A stretch of DNA of 64,000 nucleotides from Trichobilharzia szidati (Eukaryota > Platyhelminthes > Trematoda > Strigeidida > Schistosomatidae), in contig OX235271.1 of the NCBI GenBank assembly GCA_944472155.2, positions 38,552,633 to 38,616,632 of the forward strand, written 5' to 3'. The notes beneath the pieces were generated by a model. The model searched no databases and was not told the DNA's origin. It saw only the letters and a list, made by a program, of their open reading frames with translations. Position numbers and translations under genes: made by a program. How positions within the stretch are numbered: the first letter of the stretch is position 1; each line of letters starts with the position of its first letter. Of the stretch, positions 1 to 10,139 are shown piece after piece.

Positions 1-625
1 GTAAAGAAATAAATGTCCTATTCAAAATGCTACTCGAAAACAACTACCCAAAAGAATTTATAAAAGAAAATATAAGAAATGGAAAAAGAGGGTAAAACCG
101 GAAAATAACAAGATGGAAGAATGCAAAAAGACAGTCACAATACCATATAAAAATGGTTCATCAGAGGCAATTCAAAGAAACCTCAAAAATATCGGCATTC
201 ACACAACTTTTAAACAGACAAATCTAATCAAAATAAAATAAATCAACTGAAAGATCCAATAAAAATAATGGATAAAACCAACTTGATTTACAAAATATCT
301 TGTGCTGACTGTCCGACTAAATATGTGGGGCAAATGTCCAGATCACTCAAAATAAGAGTGAATGAACATAAACGCCTAACCAAAGGTCAACCAACAGGAA
401 CACAAGCCTACAAGAATCTTGAAAAAAATTCATCGATAGCTGCACATCCATGGGACAAAAACACAATATCGATTGGAACAATGTGTGTATTCTAAAAACT
501 AACATGAACAAATGGAAAGAAAGACTTATAACAGAATCGATATTCATTAAGGTCACACCAGATACATGTAGCAAGGGTGACTCAGTACAACTATCAACAA
601 CTTGGAATGAACGTGGAATATAACT
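1..625 (+). mobile_element. PLE-A, 3' part of a Penelope-like element
   Basis: This is the C-terminal part of a PLE polyprotein in several frames. Positions 10-90 give the linker segment (LLENNYPKEFIKENI), 130-235 the spacer before the nuclease, and 268-620 the GIY-YIG domain. The copy is cut at the window edge, so its RT part lies outside or is lost. PLEs normally encode an RT joined to a GIY-YIG endonuclease that nicks the target DNA. Confidence 0.8.
268..618 (+). pseudogene. PLE GIY-YIG endonuclease remnant
   Basis: The reading begins MDKTNLIYKISCADC and continues TKYVGQMSRSLKIRVNEH. This shows the Y-K-I-x-C-x-x-C lead and the Y-V-G-Q core of PLE-type GIY-YIG nucleases. A frameshift near 450-455 moves the reading to another frame, which runs on as HNIDWNNVCILKTNM and then KERLITESIFI to a stop near 618. 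The same ending occurs in the PLE-A copies at 3.5, 29.7, 34.6 and 60.9 kb, so the assignment is secure. The gene is not intact. Confidence 0.8.
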
Positions 626-1519
626 TAAATACAAAAAAACATGAATGAGCAAAAATAATGAACTATATATATGAGTACAAATCATAAATGTGTGAATCAA
701 ACAATTCCAACAGTGGTGTGAACACGGGCAGTAATTTTGCTCGAAATATTACCAATAACAAAACTTATCATTGTGTGTAAACTATTGAAATATAATTATA
801 CTTTACCTAAAATACTGTTTATGTTTTGTCTACATGTGCTTTGATTTTACATTTCTGCATTTTAAATATCCTTTAAACCATCATTTCAATGTGCTATAAT
901 GTATATATATGGATATATAAGTGTATTATAATAGTAACTGCTTTATTTCAAACGATATTTTGGTACAAATATGGAATTTCAGTATATAGTACAGTATTAC
1001 ACCAAATTTTCTCATTACAGTGGTACTGGTTAAAACAGGACATTTACATTGATAATATTGTTCAGCAAGAATATTGATGAAAACAAAACACGTAGTTCAG
1101 AGAAGAGTCTCTTTTCGGCGAATTCATTTTTCTTAGCTGTACAATCGCAAATACATGTTTAGGTTATTTCGTATGTATGTGTACATTAAGTTTGTCAGAC
1201 AAAAATACAATTGGTTATGGTTATTTTAAATAAACAGGTGAAGATTGGTAACTGGAGTTACGTAGTAAAATATCAGTCAGGAAAATTAGGTGTTAATGAA
1301 ATTAGGGTAGTAACAAAGGTGATGAGTTGTCACAAACAGTTGTTAAAAGAATTTATGTAGTAATATGAATAGTTTGATGAGTGAGTTTTACTCAGGATAC
1401 ATATAGGAACAAAGTAGATAATATGAAATTACTTAAGAGTTCTAAATGAATACAAGAATTATAAGCAATTAAAGAACAGGCAAAGAAGCAAAATTAAGTC
1501 ATCAAAGTCAACAAAGTTG

Positions 1520-2083
1520 TTACCATGACAGTAGAAGTGGTTGAGTAATTCTCTTTTTGATGCACAGCTCCAGTTTTTCTATTTGAATGGCCAGAGCTTC
1601 AGCGATACAAAGAAGACGAAAGCGTATTGCCTTTGAGAAGTTATTCTTGACTCTGTAGATTACTTTGAAGGAGGAGGCGTTTGTTGAAATGGAATGATCA
1701 GTGTTAAACAGGTGTTCAATTATCGCACTTCTTTTTGCACCATTATTGACTTTCCGCAGCCATGCCGGATAGTGTTCTTCAATCCTCTTGGACAGGGTGA
1801 CCGTCGAACGACCGATGTAACTGACTCCACAGCAGCAGGTGAACTGATATGTGCACAGAGAAGTGGTCAAATGCAGGATCTTGTCCTTGAGGCCTCTGCA
1901 GATCAGTGGGAGACTGGAGAACACGATTCTTTCCGTTGCTGCGAAGAATGTTCTTTTCAGTGATGATGTGATCCTTCTCTTGAGAATATTGCTTGCTAAA
2001 TCTCCCTTGAAATCCAAGTTTATGTAGAGTTTCTCTTTAGACGCAAGTGATATTTTTATGAATGAGTTCTGTTGGGTATCCAT
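1520..2083 (-). pseudogene. PLE-B GIY-YIG endonuclease region, open for 187 codons
   Basis: This open stretch reads through a basic segment (LYINLDFKGDLASNILKRR), then the nuclease core CCCGVSYIGRSTVTLSKR, and ends with AIQIEKLELCIKKRITQPLL. The same three blocks in the same order occur at 14.0, 25.5, 47.0 and 47.9 kb. In full PLEs this domain follows the RT and cleaves target DNA. Here the RT upstream is deleted, so the frame is open but orphaned. The first methionine is not the native start, because translation should come from the RT upstream. Confidence 0.8.
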
Positions 2084-2169
2084 TTTGGATGAAGATTTCT
2101 CTCAAAGTGTCTAGTTCTGTTTTCAGAACATCTGAACTACAGATGCTCCGGATGCGGGTGGCAAGTTAT

Positions 2170-2690
2170 TTAATTAAATTCCATATTCAAGTATTGGCGG
2201 CAACAGACGATGATTGTTGACTTGAATCTCTGTAACTCATCTTCAGAAGATGGGATGAGATCGTTTGTTTGCCTAATTGGATTTTCAAACCGAACCTGAG
2301 TATAAAGTTTGCCGGCGTTGAAATTGATACCGCAGAATTTCGGGCCCAGAGATAGGAATTCCAGTTGCACGTCGGTTACAGGTACTTAGGCGTAATTGAG
2401 CACAAATTTTGCGGGTTCGTCAGGAAATTTGCCGTGAGGTTTCATCTGCTTTAGGCTGTTGTTGAGTTGGGTTACGGCAGACTGCGACCGTTTCTTTGCA
2501 ACCAAGTTGATATATTCGGTGAATCTTTGACATTCGTCCAAAATCAGTTCGTATTGGGCAAAGGACCTTGGATTAATATTCCGCTGCAATTAGGGCATAC
2601 ATGATCTGGTCAAATCAGCATAATTCATTGCATGACGTCGAAGGAACTTCGGGTTTGGATATATATGATTGCGTCGCAGTGCTTTCCAGA
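2170..2690 (-). pseudogene. PLE N-terminal (pre-RT) region
   Basis: The minus strand encodes FLRRHAMNYADLTRSCMP, then NINPRSFAQYELILDECQRF, then LEFLSLGPKFCGINFNAGKL and FENPIRQTNDLIPSSEDE, with stops between blocks. The LSLGPKFC..QTNDLIP blocks recur at 17.76 kb, where they run directly into recognisable PLE RT motifs. That identifies this as the region in front of the RT. After YLN near 2180 the sequence jumps to the linker before the nuclease, which marks an internal deletion of the RT core. Confidence 0.72.
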
Positions 2691-2958
2691 ACCACTTTGG
2701 ATACTGATGGTTAGCGACGCCGAAAAGAGACTCCTCGCTGAACTAAGTGTTTTGTTTTCATCAATGCTTGGATGGGATTATCAATAAGAATATGAATATA
2801 AAAATTAGATCCAGTGAAAAAATTGATAACAATATACTAATTCATGGGGAAATTTAAAATCTTTTAAAATAATGCATATCACATACCCATTCCCCAACTT
2901 TTTTCAATCTATTAAAAGTGAACTTGGTTTGGACACATATAACATTATAATAAGTCAT

Positions 2959-3195
2959 AAGCGTTCGTGGCACAGCGATAGAATGCTCGCCAACCTCACA
3001 TCCGGTTCGAAGTTCGATCCCCAGCAGACACGCTCCTTTACCTCGCGAAACCAGCGGTAAGGCTGGTAAAGAGGGAAGACTAAGCATGAGGCTAGCAGAC
3101 CCCATCCCATAAAAATAGACACCACTGCTTCTGAAACTTCAGACCTCTAGTTTGAAGCCCTATGTTCCACTGGGAACGTGTAGGAATAAAAAACA
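2959..3195 (+). mobile_element. SINE-1 (tRNA-headed) insertion with 12-bp TSD
   Basis: The head resembles a tRNA gene, with an A-box-like GTGGCACAGCG stretch and a B-box-like GGTTCGAAGTTCGATCCCC. The tail contains GAAGCCCTATGTTCCACTGG followed by AACGTGTAGGAATAA. The direct repeat ATAATAAGTCAT lies at 2947-2958 and again at 3196-3207, so both ends are defined. It has no coding capacity. The A and B boxes would serve as an internal RNA polymerase III promoter. The shared tail suggests mobilisation by the RTE LINE. Confidence 0.85.
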
Positions 3196-3207
3196 ATAAT
3201 AAGTCAT

Positions 3208-4175
3208 GTTAATGTATGTGTAAAACTTGAGCACTGTGGTAGTGTGTGGTTCCATAATAATTTATTTATTAGATATATCACAGTGAAACACTATTGTTTA
3301 CTGAATGGCGTTCTGAACAAAATTTATTGTTTATAATCATATCAGTTATAACCACGCAACTTCGAGACAAGATTTCCGTAGTTTTCTTTGTTCTCTCCAT
3401 TTTGTCGTCGTAGGGGTATTACGATTTTGCAGATGTCCGGTTGGGCAGGTGTTGAATCATTCCCATTACATGTATTTCGAGTTGATTCGATAAATGAATC
3501 CCCGTTATCAATCTCTCCCTCCACCCTGTTACCTTGGATTTCAAAAAACAGTCATCTCATCCCATTCTATTGTATGATTGTGTGTAATTCCATGTAGTGC
3601 TATCTATGGCTGAACTATTCTCCACATTTCTTATCTCATTAGAGTCAAGCAGTCCAGATTTCGCTAGGTTTTTGTGCTCTAGTCTGTGTGACCCTGTTCT
3701 ACTACTTTGGCCTATGTATTTGACCTGACAATCACGGCAGGTTATCGGATAAACTAAATTGCTTTATTAAATTGGCTGTTCCACAGGATGCCTTAACCGA
3801 CAAAGTTTATTTACAATTGAGTTTGTGGATTAGAATGCCAGCCACTTTTGTTCCTGTTTTGCTAAGAATTCTCTGTACTTTTTCCAAGGTTCCTTCTTTA
3901 TATGAGAGCACTAGTGATGTTTTAAATTCTCTGTTGTTGGTGTTGTCATTATCCTATGCATATTAGACTTGCATGTCATCATTAATGATATTATTATCAC
4001 TACCACTACTATTACTATTAATTTTATTTTTACATTTTCCTACATACTTCCTGAATAATTTATCAGGGTGATTAATAAGTTCTAAAGCTTCTATTATATG
4101 TATTACTTCCTGCCTTAGTTTGTCTTTGGTACTATTTAGTTTTTGTGGTCTATTACTGAAATACATCACCAATCC
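3208..4175 (-). mobile_element. PLE-A, 3' half with tail, degraded
   Basis: The tail end (3208-3350, with GCACTGTGGTAGTG and the box before ATAATCATATCA) is followed on the minus strand by GIY-YIG coding remnants. These include the end peptide VESTRNTCNGNDSTPAQPDI (3450-3520) and the nuclease region near 3600-3770. The linker is at 3770-3910, and 3963-4172 reads KLRQEVIHIIEALELI. Many stops and frameshifts are present. It abuts the SINE-1 at 2959-3195, so that SINE landed at its edge. Confidence 0.78.
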
Positions 4176-4199
4176 AATGTTTACTCACATAGGGTGGAA

Positions 4200-5830
4200 T
4201 GATAGGACATTCAAATATCCGTTTGAATGTGTGGGTTTCTTTTAAACGCAAGTGTTTAACTTCTCATTTTCTTCCGCTCTTACGCAACAATCTCATACTG
4301 AAAGCTCCCCTTCCTGACTTTCCAATTCACAAATGAGTCGAACTGCCTTCACTTTTGGGTTAATAGTAAAAAGAGAGAGCCAGGTAATTTCCTGCCTTAC
4401 ATCTTTCTCATCACCTTAAATATATGCTAAATATGGTAGGGTAGAGTTTGTATGTCTAGTCGTTCGAGCATATAGTCATCTATAATTAGTTTTATTTCCA
4501 CCCGATATGGCGGACAGAAGGAGTGAGTTTTGTATAGAAAGGATTCTCAGGGTCTTAATTAGCTCAGTAAAGATTAAGGGGAAGCTATATAAAAAAGAAC
4601 AGGCAGAATACAAGAATTAACGAATTGTAAAAGTAGAGACTGAATAATACCAGATTGTCTTAACTTCCTTTAATAGGACGTTTAAACGAAACATGTTTCT
4701 AGAAATCAACATGTTATGAGAAGATCAGGAAAAGTCAGAGGAAATGCACAGTCCAATGTATTCAGCATTTAACTTAGTTTTAGCGCCTTCTATTTTGTAA
4801 TCAGCTGAGATGAAGTTGATAGAATAAGTTGAATAATACTTGAAAAGATTCTAATTGTGCCATATTTACTACAACTAATAACATGTAGATATTGATCTAC
4901 ACATTTTTTAATCTATATTTAATCACTAGAAAGTACTGAAAATCTTACTGACCTGAATATATCCATAAATAAACTGTCAGGATAAATTTGTTTCCTTCTA
5001 TAAAAGAATTCAAAAGAACGAAATTTATAGATTGTAACCCAATGATCTATACTTCACACATGAGTGACGTACTGTGCAGTATACATATGGGATATGCGTT
5101 AAAGTAACTCGAGATAATGATAATATCTTGTCATTTCACTTAATTGCTAATCAATTATATCCTTATATGAAGTCAAACGTATTTGAAGTTAACAGGTGGA
5201 GACATGATCCGCGCTAATTCAATTCATCCGCTATTTTGTATGAATACGGTGGAAACATTTCTTAAAGAAACTTAGTCATCACATAATATATATATTCTCT
5301 CCCATTAAATTAAAATAGGTTTCCAATTTCTTGAAAGTAATATAAAATTGAGTTGATTTACTATGTAGACATTACTGTGAACATCTTACAAGCATCATGG
5401 TTCAATTGTTACAGCACTGAATAATACGACTTACACTATTGTTAGTTTTTACAGTCACACTGTAACAAGAATGAAAAAGACAAATCCAGATAGAAAAGAG
5501 GAGCGTGTGATGTATTTATTAAGTCCCGAAAAGTGAGAAACAACATTTTTCTCAGTTATACTTTCAGATTCAGAGCAGGCTCTTCAGACTTCTTGTTTTT
5601 CACGCATGTGAAAATTTTTAAACATTTTTTAAATCCAAACATCTGTTATTCGACTGAGTGTACTGCTAATTAGCTCAGATATTGTTGAAAAAAGTCCCAT
5701 ACTACATTGAAATTTATACATATTCTGTTATCTTTATTACTCTCGACTTTTTGCAGTCGTTTCATAATTGCATTTACTCTGACCGTTTCATACTGTTATA
5801 AAATATATGTATATAGTATTTAACTCTGTC
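4200..5830. other. No recognised gene, AT-rich unassigned DNA
   Basis: I see no long open frame, no known repeat and no terminal structure here. It may hold very old repeats beyond recognition. Confidence 0.4.
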
Positions 5831-5839
5831 CGCACCAAT

Positions 5840-6450
5840 CAATACCAACAGGAGAAATTCGGAAAATGTCGGTTCCTTCACTTATCTAGGAAGCAGTTTT
5901 TCAAACACAGGTGACAGAACGGATAATGATGATGTCAAAACCAGAATCAAAAAGGCAAGATACACCCTCATGAATCTGAAATCGGTTCGGAAATCTGCAC
6001 TCAGCATGAGGGAAAAGATTCGGATTTTCAACGTAAATGTGAAGTCAGTCAGTTCTTCTATATGGATCAGAAACTCGGCAGGCACATCATCAACAGCTAC
6101 CTTCGTTCAGTATTAAAGATCAAATCTTCAGAAAGAATTAGCAGCAAAAAGACGTTTGAAACGACCTAATCAAGAACCCATTGTTCACAAAATACTCTGA
6201 GGAAAGTGGAAACAGATTAGACGCATGCTGAGAAAACCATTTGGTGAAGTCGCACACCAGTCTATCACTCGAGTGTAACCCAAATCGGAAGACATGAGTT
6301 TGACGTCCACTGGGACAGAATAAGACCGCGTGAGGAGATGAGAGCCTATAAGAGATTTCGAGGCTAGCTAAAGAAGTCTGCAGAGAATAGGACAAGACAA
6401 TGATGAATTGTTGTAGCCTTATGTTCTACTAAGAACCCGAGGCAACAGTA
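5840..6450 (+). mobile_element. RTE-clade LINE fragment, 3' end
   Basis: The plus strand encodes VGSFTYLGSSFSNTGD, then DDVKTRIKKARYTLMNLKSV and IRIFNVNVKSVSSS, then RMLRKPFGEVAHQSITRV, with several stops. This is the C-terminal domain after the RT in RTE elements (YLGS..GDTDEDVK..RIKKAR..IFN.NVKSVLLYGSETW). The end near 6410-6450 carries the typical tail, where the coding end GCCTTATGTTCTAC is followed by an A-rich AGTAATAAT run. It is 5'-truncated and non-functional. Confidence 0.85.
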
Positions 6451-6454
6451 ATAA

Positions 6455-7135
6455 TCCCATTTTAAAATTCATCACATCAGTGAAGAACATTGGCACTATC
6501 GTGGAATGTTATTTTTCAGATAAGCTGATCTTATATTTTTGGATGTTTCAAGTATGATTTCATCATTCATATCATCAGTAGTATTTCTCAGTTAGGATTT
6601 CAGCTATTCAATCGTATGCCTAAATGCAGTTAGCTTCGTGACTATATTTTGGATTTATTCTCTTAAAGAAAGTCTCCTGCTATCTCCATCATTTTGTTGC
6701 AGCCGAAACTAGTCCAAAAAAGATATTTAGGATGTTAAAAATACGGTGATTTGTAAATTTCACTTCACTGCCTGTAACAGTCATGATAATTATAGAACGC
6801 AATACAGGCGAATATGTATTTTCGATGATTTCTCATCTGGCTTTACAATTACAAAATAGCATATTAATCATAGACATTTGAAACTAAACACCCTTATTTA
6901 CTTAAATTGGGTTCTACAATTTTAAATGCTTTCAATAGTTTAACAAAACCCAATTACCCAGGTTAGCTTATCTGTGCACAAGGCTATTAATCAAAAGTTA
7001 TAGGGATAATAATGCCTACATGCTAGAAAATAGAATTTTTAGGGGCATAATTTGAACCCTGAGATCATTCGTTGAAAGTTAACTACCGAATCCAATGGCT
7101 CATATATCCTTCAGTTGACATCTTCATAAAGTATT
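6455..7135. other. Unassigned spacer
   Basis: I see no gene or repeat that I can support between the RTE tail and the SINE-2. Confidence 0.35.
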
Positions 7136-7370
7136 TGAGACATTTACTTTTTTTGATCATTTGAAATGATCATATCAATGAGATGCTCACTAGTGACTTG
7201 CCCTATTCAGGTAGGTAGTTACCTGGGGTTCTAGTGAGAAATCGTGACCAGTATGGTGAAGCAGGTCCGGTGTGAGGACAAATACTCGCCGAAGACATTG
7301 GCTAGGGGTCGCGCTATGTCGTGAATTGGCAGAAGTTAGAATTCATGAACTGGCCATTGGATCGGGTCCC

Positions 7371-7427
7371 AGTGGCTCAATGGTATACGAGCTCGCCTTG
7401 TAACCAGAAGGTCTTTGGTTCAAATCC
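7371..7427 (+). promoter_or_regulatory. tRNA-like internal pol III promoter of SINE-2
   Basis: The A-box-like AGTGGCTCAATGG is at 7371-7383 and the B-box-like GGTTCAAATCC at 7417-7427. The spacing is close to that in tRNA genes. All other SINE-2 copies keep both boxes in recognisable form. Confidence 0.65.
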
Positions 7428-7437
7428 CGGTGGGTGC

Positions 7438-7483
7438 GTACCATTGAAGAGCCTCAAACTAGGACGAAACAGCTGTCCAGTAC
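7438..7483 (+). ncRNA. Hammerhead-like ribozyme motif in SINE-2
   Basis: The order is stem I 5' strand GTACCA, core TTGAAGA, an imperfect stem II (7451-7465), GAAA (7466-7469), a minimal stem III of AC..GT around AGCT, the cleavage-site C at 7477, and CAGTAC as the stem I 3' strand. Compared with CUGAUGA the core differs at C3 and U7. U7 is variable in known hammerheads; C3 is not, so this copy is probably weak or dead. Confidence 0.6.
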
Positions 7484-8114
7484 TCCCAGGTTTTCCAATG
7501 GTTCTCTTACTAATGTCACCACATGATGAAATCCTGTAATCAGTCAAATCCCTACAAACCAACAATTGAATATTTGAAATTTTATTATGCTTGTTGGAAT
7601 ACACAGTGTTGAAGTAAAACTCAGAAACTTTCTGTTGTGGAGCTGTCAAGAAAAAAACTTCCGTACTTCTTGGGTGTTCAAATGGATATTGTACTACATA
7701 AGTCTCTAAAACATCGTAAAATGTACTTCTGATATGTGTAATTAGTCTCTATTTTCGAAATATAATACTATTTCGAATATATCCCGATGATTCATAAATT
7801 TCGAAGTGATAAAATCCTCTAAAAAATTCTGCTAATATTAGTTCATAGAAAATCATTTCGAAATTCTATATAAGTCTATTAAAAACAAGTTTGAACAAAC
7901 TGTGGTTTTTTTATTGAATGTAACATGACTATAAACATTACTCAGTTAACTAGCCCATCAGCTCATTAGCTGTCTTGAGCCCATAAAAACAGAGGAGAGT
8001 GGTTAAGGGGCTAGTGACCGTATCCCAGAAAATCAACCCAGCAGCTATTTAAACTTAAAGGCACAGAAAACACATAAATGTAAATATATACATATATATA
8101 ATACACTTATTCTA

Positions 8115-8350
8115 AGTGAGTCGGTGGCACAGCGTTTAGGACACTGGCCAACCATGCACATGGTTCGGGGTACGATCCCTGGCCACAGACGCAATCCCTT
8201 AACTCGCTAAGCCAGTAATAAAGTTGGTAAAGAGGAAAAGTTAGGGATGAGATTAGCAACCCCCTCCTGTAAAAAAATAAACACTGTTACAGAAACTTCA
8301 AGCCTCTATCTTGAAGCCCTATGTTTTACTGGTTACATGAAGGAATAAGC
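8115..8350 (+). mobile_element. SINE-1 copy
   Basis: The tRNA-like head GTCGGTGGCACAGCGTTTAG and a B-box-like GGTTCGGGGTACGATCCC open the element. The conserved body (TAAAGAGGAAAAGTTAGGG) follows, and the tail GAAGCCCTATGTTTTACTGG with ATGAAGGAATAA closes it. It matches the TSD-framed SINE-1 at 2959 from end to end. I did not find a clear TSD. Confidence 0.82.
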
Positions 8351-8424
8351 TGAAATTGAAGAAACAGAATGATGCCAGCTGGCGAAATTCTTCGAGAAGT
8401 CAGCCAGTCTTTCATTGTGAGCAA

Positions 8425-8800
8425 AAGTAAGTAAGGAGACGTGGAAGGCTGTTCAGGTTGCCAAAGAAGTGAGAAGATATGGTATAAAAATGCTAGGTAT
8501 CTGTAAGAACAGGTGGAACGAATATGGATACTTCAAACTGTTAACTGCAGAGTCAGCAAATTACTCCAATCACGCAAACAAAAACCACGAACACACTGAG
8601 AAAGTCACTGTCATGATGTCATCAAAAGTACAGAAATCTATTATGATGGGCTCCGACCTAAACAAGGGAAGTAGCAGTTACGTGTAGGGGTCACATTCAT
8701 TGTACAAGTAAGCAGTACTGGTTGATGTCAGTGATATCCAACCACTCGGGTCAATCAGTCATACTTCCAAGCTTGGTGTTCTTCAGCTGAGAAACTGATC
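8425..8800 (+). pseudogene. RTE LINE endonuclease (APE) domain fragment
   Basis: An open frame of about 72 codons (8469-8687) and its upstream bases read WKAVQVAKEVRRYGIKML, then GICKNRWNEYGYFKLL and EHTEKVTVMMSSKVQKS. This matches the layout of the N-terminal apurinic-endonuclease-like domain of RTE elements (AAEMRRYNL..LGISETHW.. HTQGVALMLS). Key motifs are eroded: the expected E-T-H-W reads K-N-R-W, so the catalytic glutamate position is lost. It follows the SINE-1 directly and is cut off from any RT. Confidence 0.68.
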
Positions 8801-9096
8801 TTACATGAACGATTACAGGCTTTCTGAAGGACAAAAAATCAGGGTACATGCTTTCTATTAAAAGAGTGATATTTCAAACACCGCTGGTCAATGTTATCTG
8901 TAAAATGCTTTCATTAGAGATTAAAAAACTACATAACGAGAACGATAGTTGCAAATATTTATAAAAAAACAAGGAAAATAGATAGACGTAAATCATAAAT
9001 GCACTTTTTTCGCTAAAACCTCAGTCTTTCGTTACGGCCTCACACAATAACAGTTGAATTATTCTGCTGAACTTTAATAAATTGCGACTAAATACC

Positions 9097-9310
9097 ATTG
9101 ATATAAGGATAAAACTTGGGCACTGTGGTAGAGTGTAATTCCATTATGGGTAAATTTCATTTTGATAGAGTCTCACAGTGTTATACAGTAATATTTACTG
9201 ATGACGTTTCGAGCACAATTTATTGCTCATAATCATATCATAACTTGATATGATTATGAGCAATAAATTGTGCTCGAAACGTCATCAGTAAATATTACTG
9301 TATAACACTG
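9097..9310. mobile_element. Minimal fold-back PLE-A insertion with 14-bp TSD
   Basis: It consists only of PLE-A tail sequence. Positions 9097-9240 hold the tail on the minus strand, and 9246-9312 hold part of the same tail on the plus strand. The two 67-bp arms (9174-9240 and 9246-9312) are perfect reverse complements around TAACT. The direct repeat TGCGACTAAATACC flanks it at 9083-9096 and 9311-9324. There is no coding part. Confidence 0.88.
9245..9288 (+). ncRNA. Candidate hammerhead-like motif of PLE-A tail
   Basis: TTGAT (9245-9249) can pair with ATCAG (9284-9288). ATGATTA stands where CUGAUGA is expected (5 of 7 match). The hairpin GAGCA/TGCTC (9258-9262 and 9271-9275) would be stem II, followed by GAAA, ACGT as a minimal stem III, and C at 9283. 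Two core changes make activity doubtful. The order of parts is that of a type I hammerhead. Confidence 0.4.
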
Positions 9311-9329
9311 TGCGACTAAATACCTTTTA

Positions 9330-9785
9330 ATGCATATTATTTTCCAAATTTTGGGAATTCTGATTACTTCCAGTATAGATTCTATCAGATATACAGATTA
9401 ATTAGAGAACATTTGACGAATAAGGAGCATTAGATAGCCATCTCCTCCTGATTTAGGGATTACTGATCATTTTGTGCCCAAAACGCTATTAAGGAAGAGA
9501 ATTCAGAACCTTCATAACTAAAAACCTACACTGAAATTAGTCGAAATTCGTAGAAAATCTTTAATTTGATTGTCAATCTCAAGCTCACTAGGGACCTCAA
9601 GATAGATTTACTGAATGATCGATAGGGTTAGCTAACAACTTAAGCTACTGCGCGCATTCCCTACTGCAGTCTTTTGTAAACACTGCTGAGTGTCAACAAA
9701 CTAGGACAAAACAGCTTTTCACTGCTCTATGAGATTTTTAAATAATATACGGTTTCAAAAGTTGATTTGTTATTATTTCATTTGT
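9330..9785. other. Mostly unassigned, weak SINE-2 scrap
   Basis: At 9670-9735 the string ACTGCTGAG..AACTAGGACAAAACAGC looks like a worn plus-strand SINE-2 hammerhead region. The rest is unrecognised. Confidence 0.35.
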
Positions 9786-9791
9786 TTTCTA

Positions 9792-9975
9792 AGTTTGACC
9801 ACGGATTGATATCAGTTGGAGAACCAATGAAAACTAGGAAACACTGGAGAGCTGTTTCATCCTAGTTTGGGAATCTTCACCAGTACGCACCCACTGTGTT
9901 TCGAACAGAAGACCTTCCATTTACACCTTAAACTCATATACCGTTTAGCCACTGGGACCCGAATCAATGGTTGCA
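9792..9975 (-). mobile_element. SINE-2 fragment
   Basis: Read on the minus strand it runs from the tRNA-like block (GTCCCAGTGGCTAAACGG) through GGTGCGTACTGG and the hammerhead-like stretch TTCCCAAACTAGGATGAAAC to the 3' part ending near GATATCAATCCGTGG. It is 5'-truncated relative to the copy at 7150. Confidence 0.78.
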
Positions 9976-10139
9976 CTGAATTATTAGACGGATGTTGTTA
10001 TTACCACAATTAATGTGCACCCGACTTTTCAACTTGTAAACTAAAGTTCCATTCCTTCCTCTCCTTCACAAAAGGGATTTTGTGTATATCCTGGATCAGT
10101 GTTGAGTGTAATCAACACCAATTGTGATATATTTTTTAA

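Larger units (their letters stand above)
1067..2772 (-). mobile_element. PLE-B copy with internal deletion and inverted terminal piece
   Basis: On the minus strand the element holds an N-terminal PLE region (2690-2170), a linker plus GIY-YIG region (2100-1520) and the 3' tail (1520-1067). The central RT motifs are missing. A plus-strand copy of the tail end lies at 2709-2772 and matches 1067-1121 in inverted orientation. Other PLEs in this window have the same inverted terminal arrangement. It cannot encode a working RT. Confidence 0.82.
7150..7575 (+). mobile_element. SINE-2, near full length, hammerhead-bearing
   Basis: The unit starts near GAGATGCTCACTAGTGACTT, passes a tRNA-like block (7365-7440), then a hammerhead-like motif, and ends near CTACAAACCAACAATTGAAT. 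At least eight other copies lie in the window (9.8, 12.5, 20.7, 24.4, 45.9, 51.4, 59.0 and 61.3 kb). It does not code for protein. It is probably a pol III-transcribed retroposon related in style to Sm-alpha, but its sequence is different. Confidence 0.82.

Noticed and set aside
6138..6395. Minus-strand frame of 85 codons
   Set aside because: It overlaps the plus-strand RTE fragment and has no motif of its own.
7365..7440. Possible tRNA gene
   Set aside because: A and B boxes are present, but no complete cloverleaf can be drawn, and the same block recurs in many SINE-2 copies. It is a tRNA-derived SINE head. The SINE-1 heads at 8.12, 38.2 and 40.5 kb were rejected as tRNA genes for the same reason.
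9174..9312. Transcription terminator or origin-like palindrome
   Set aside because: The palindrome is explained by two inverted PLE-A tails framed by a TSD.
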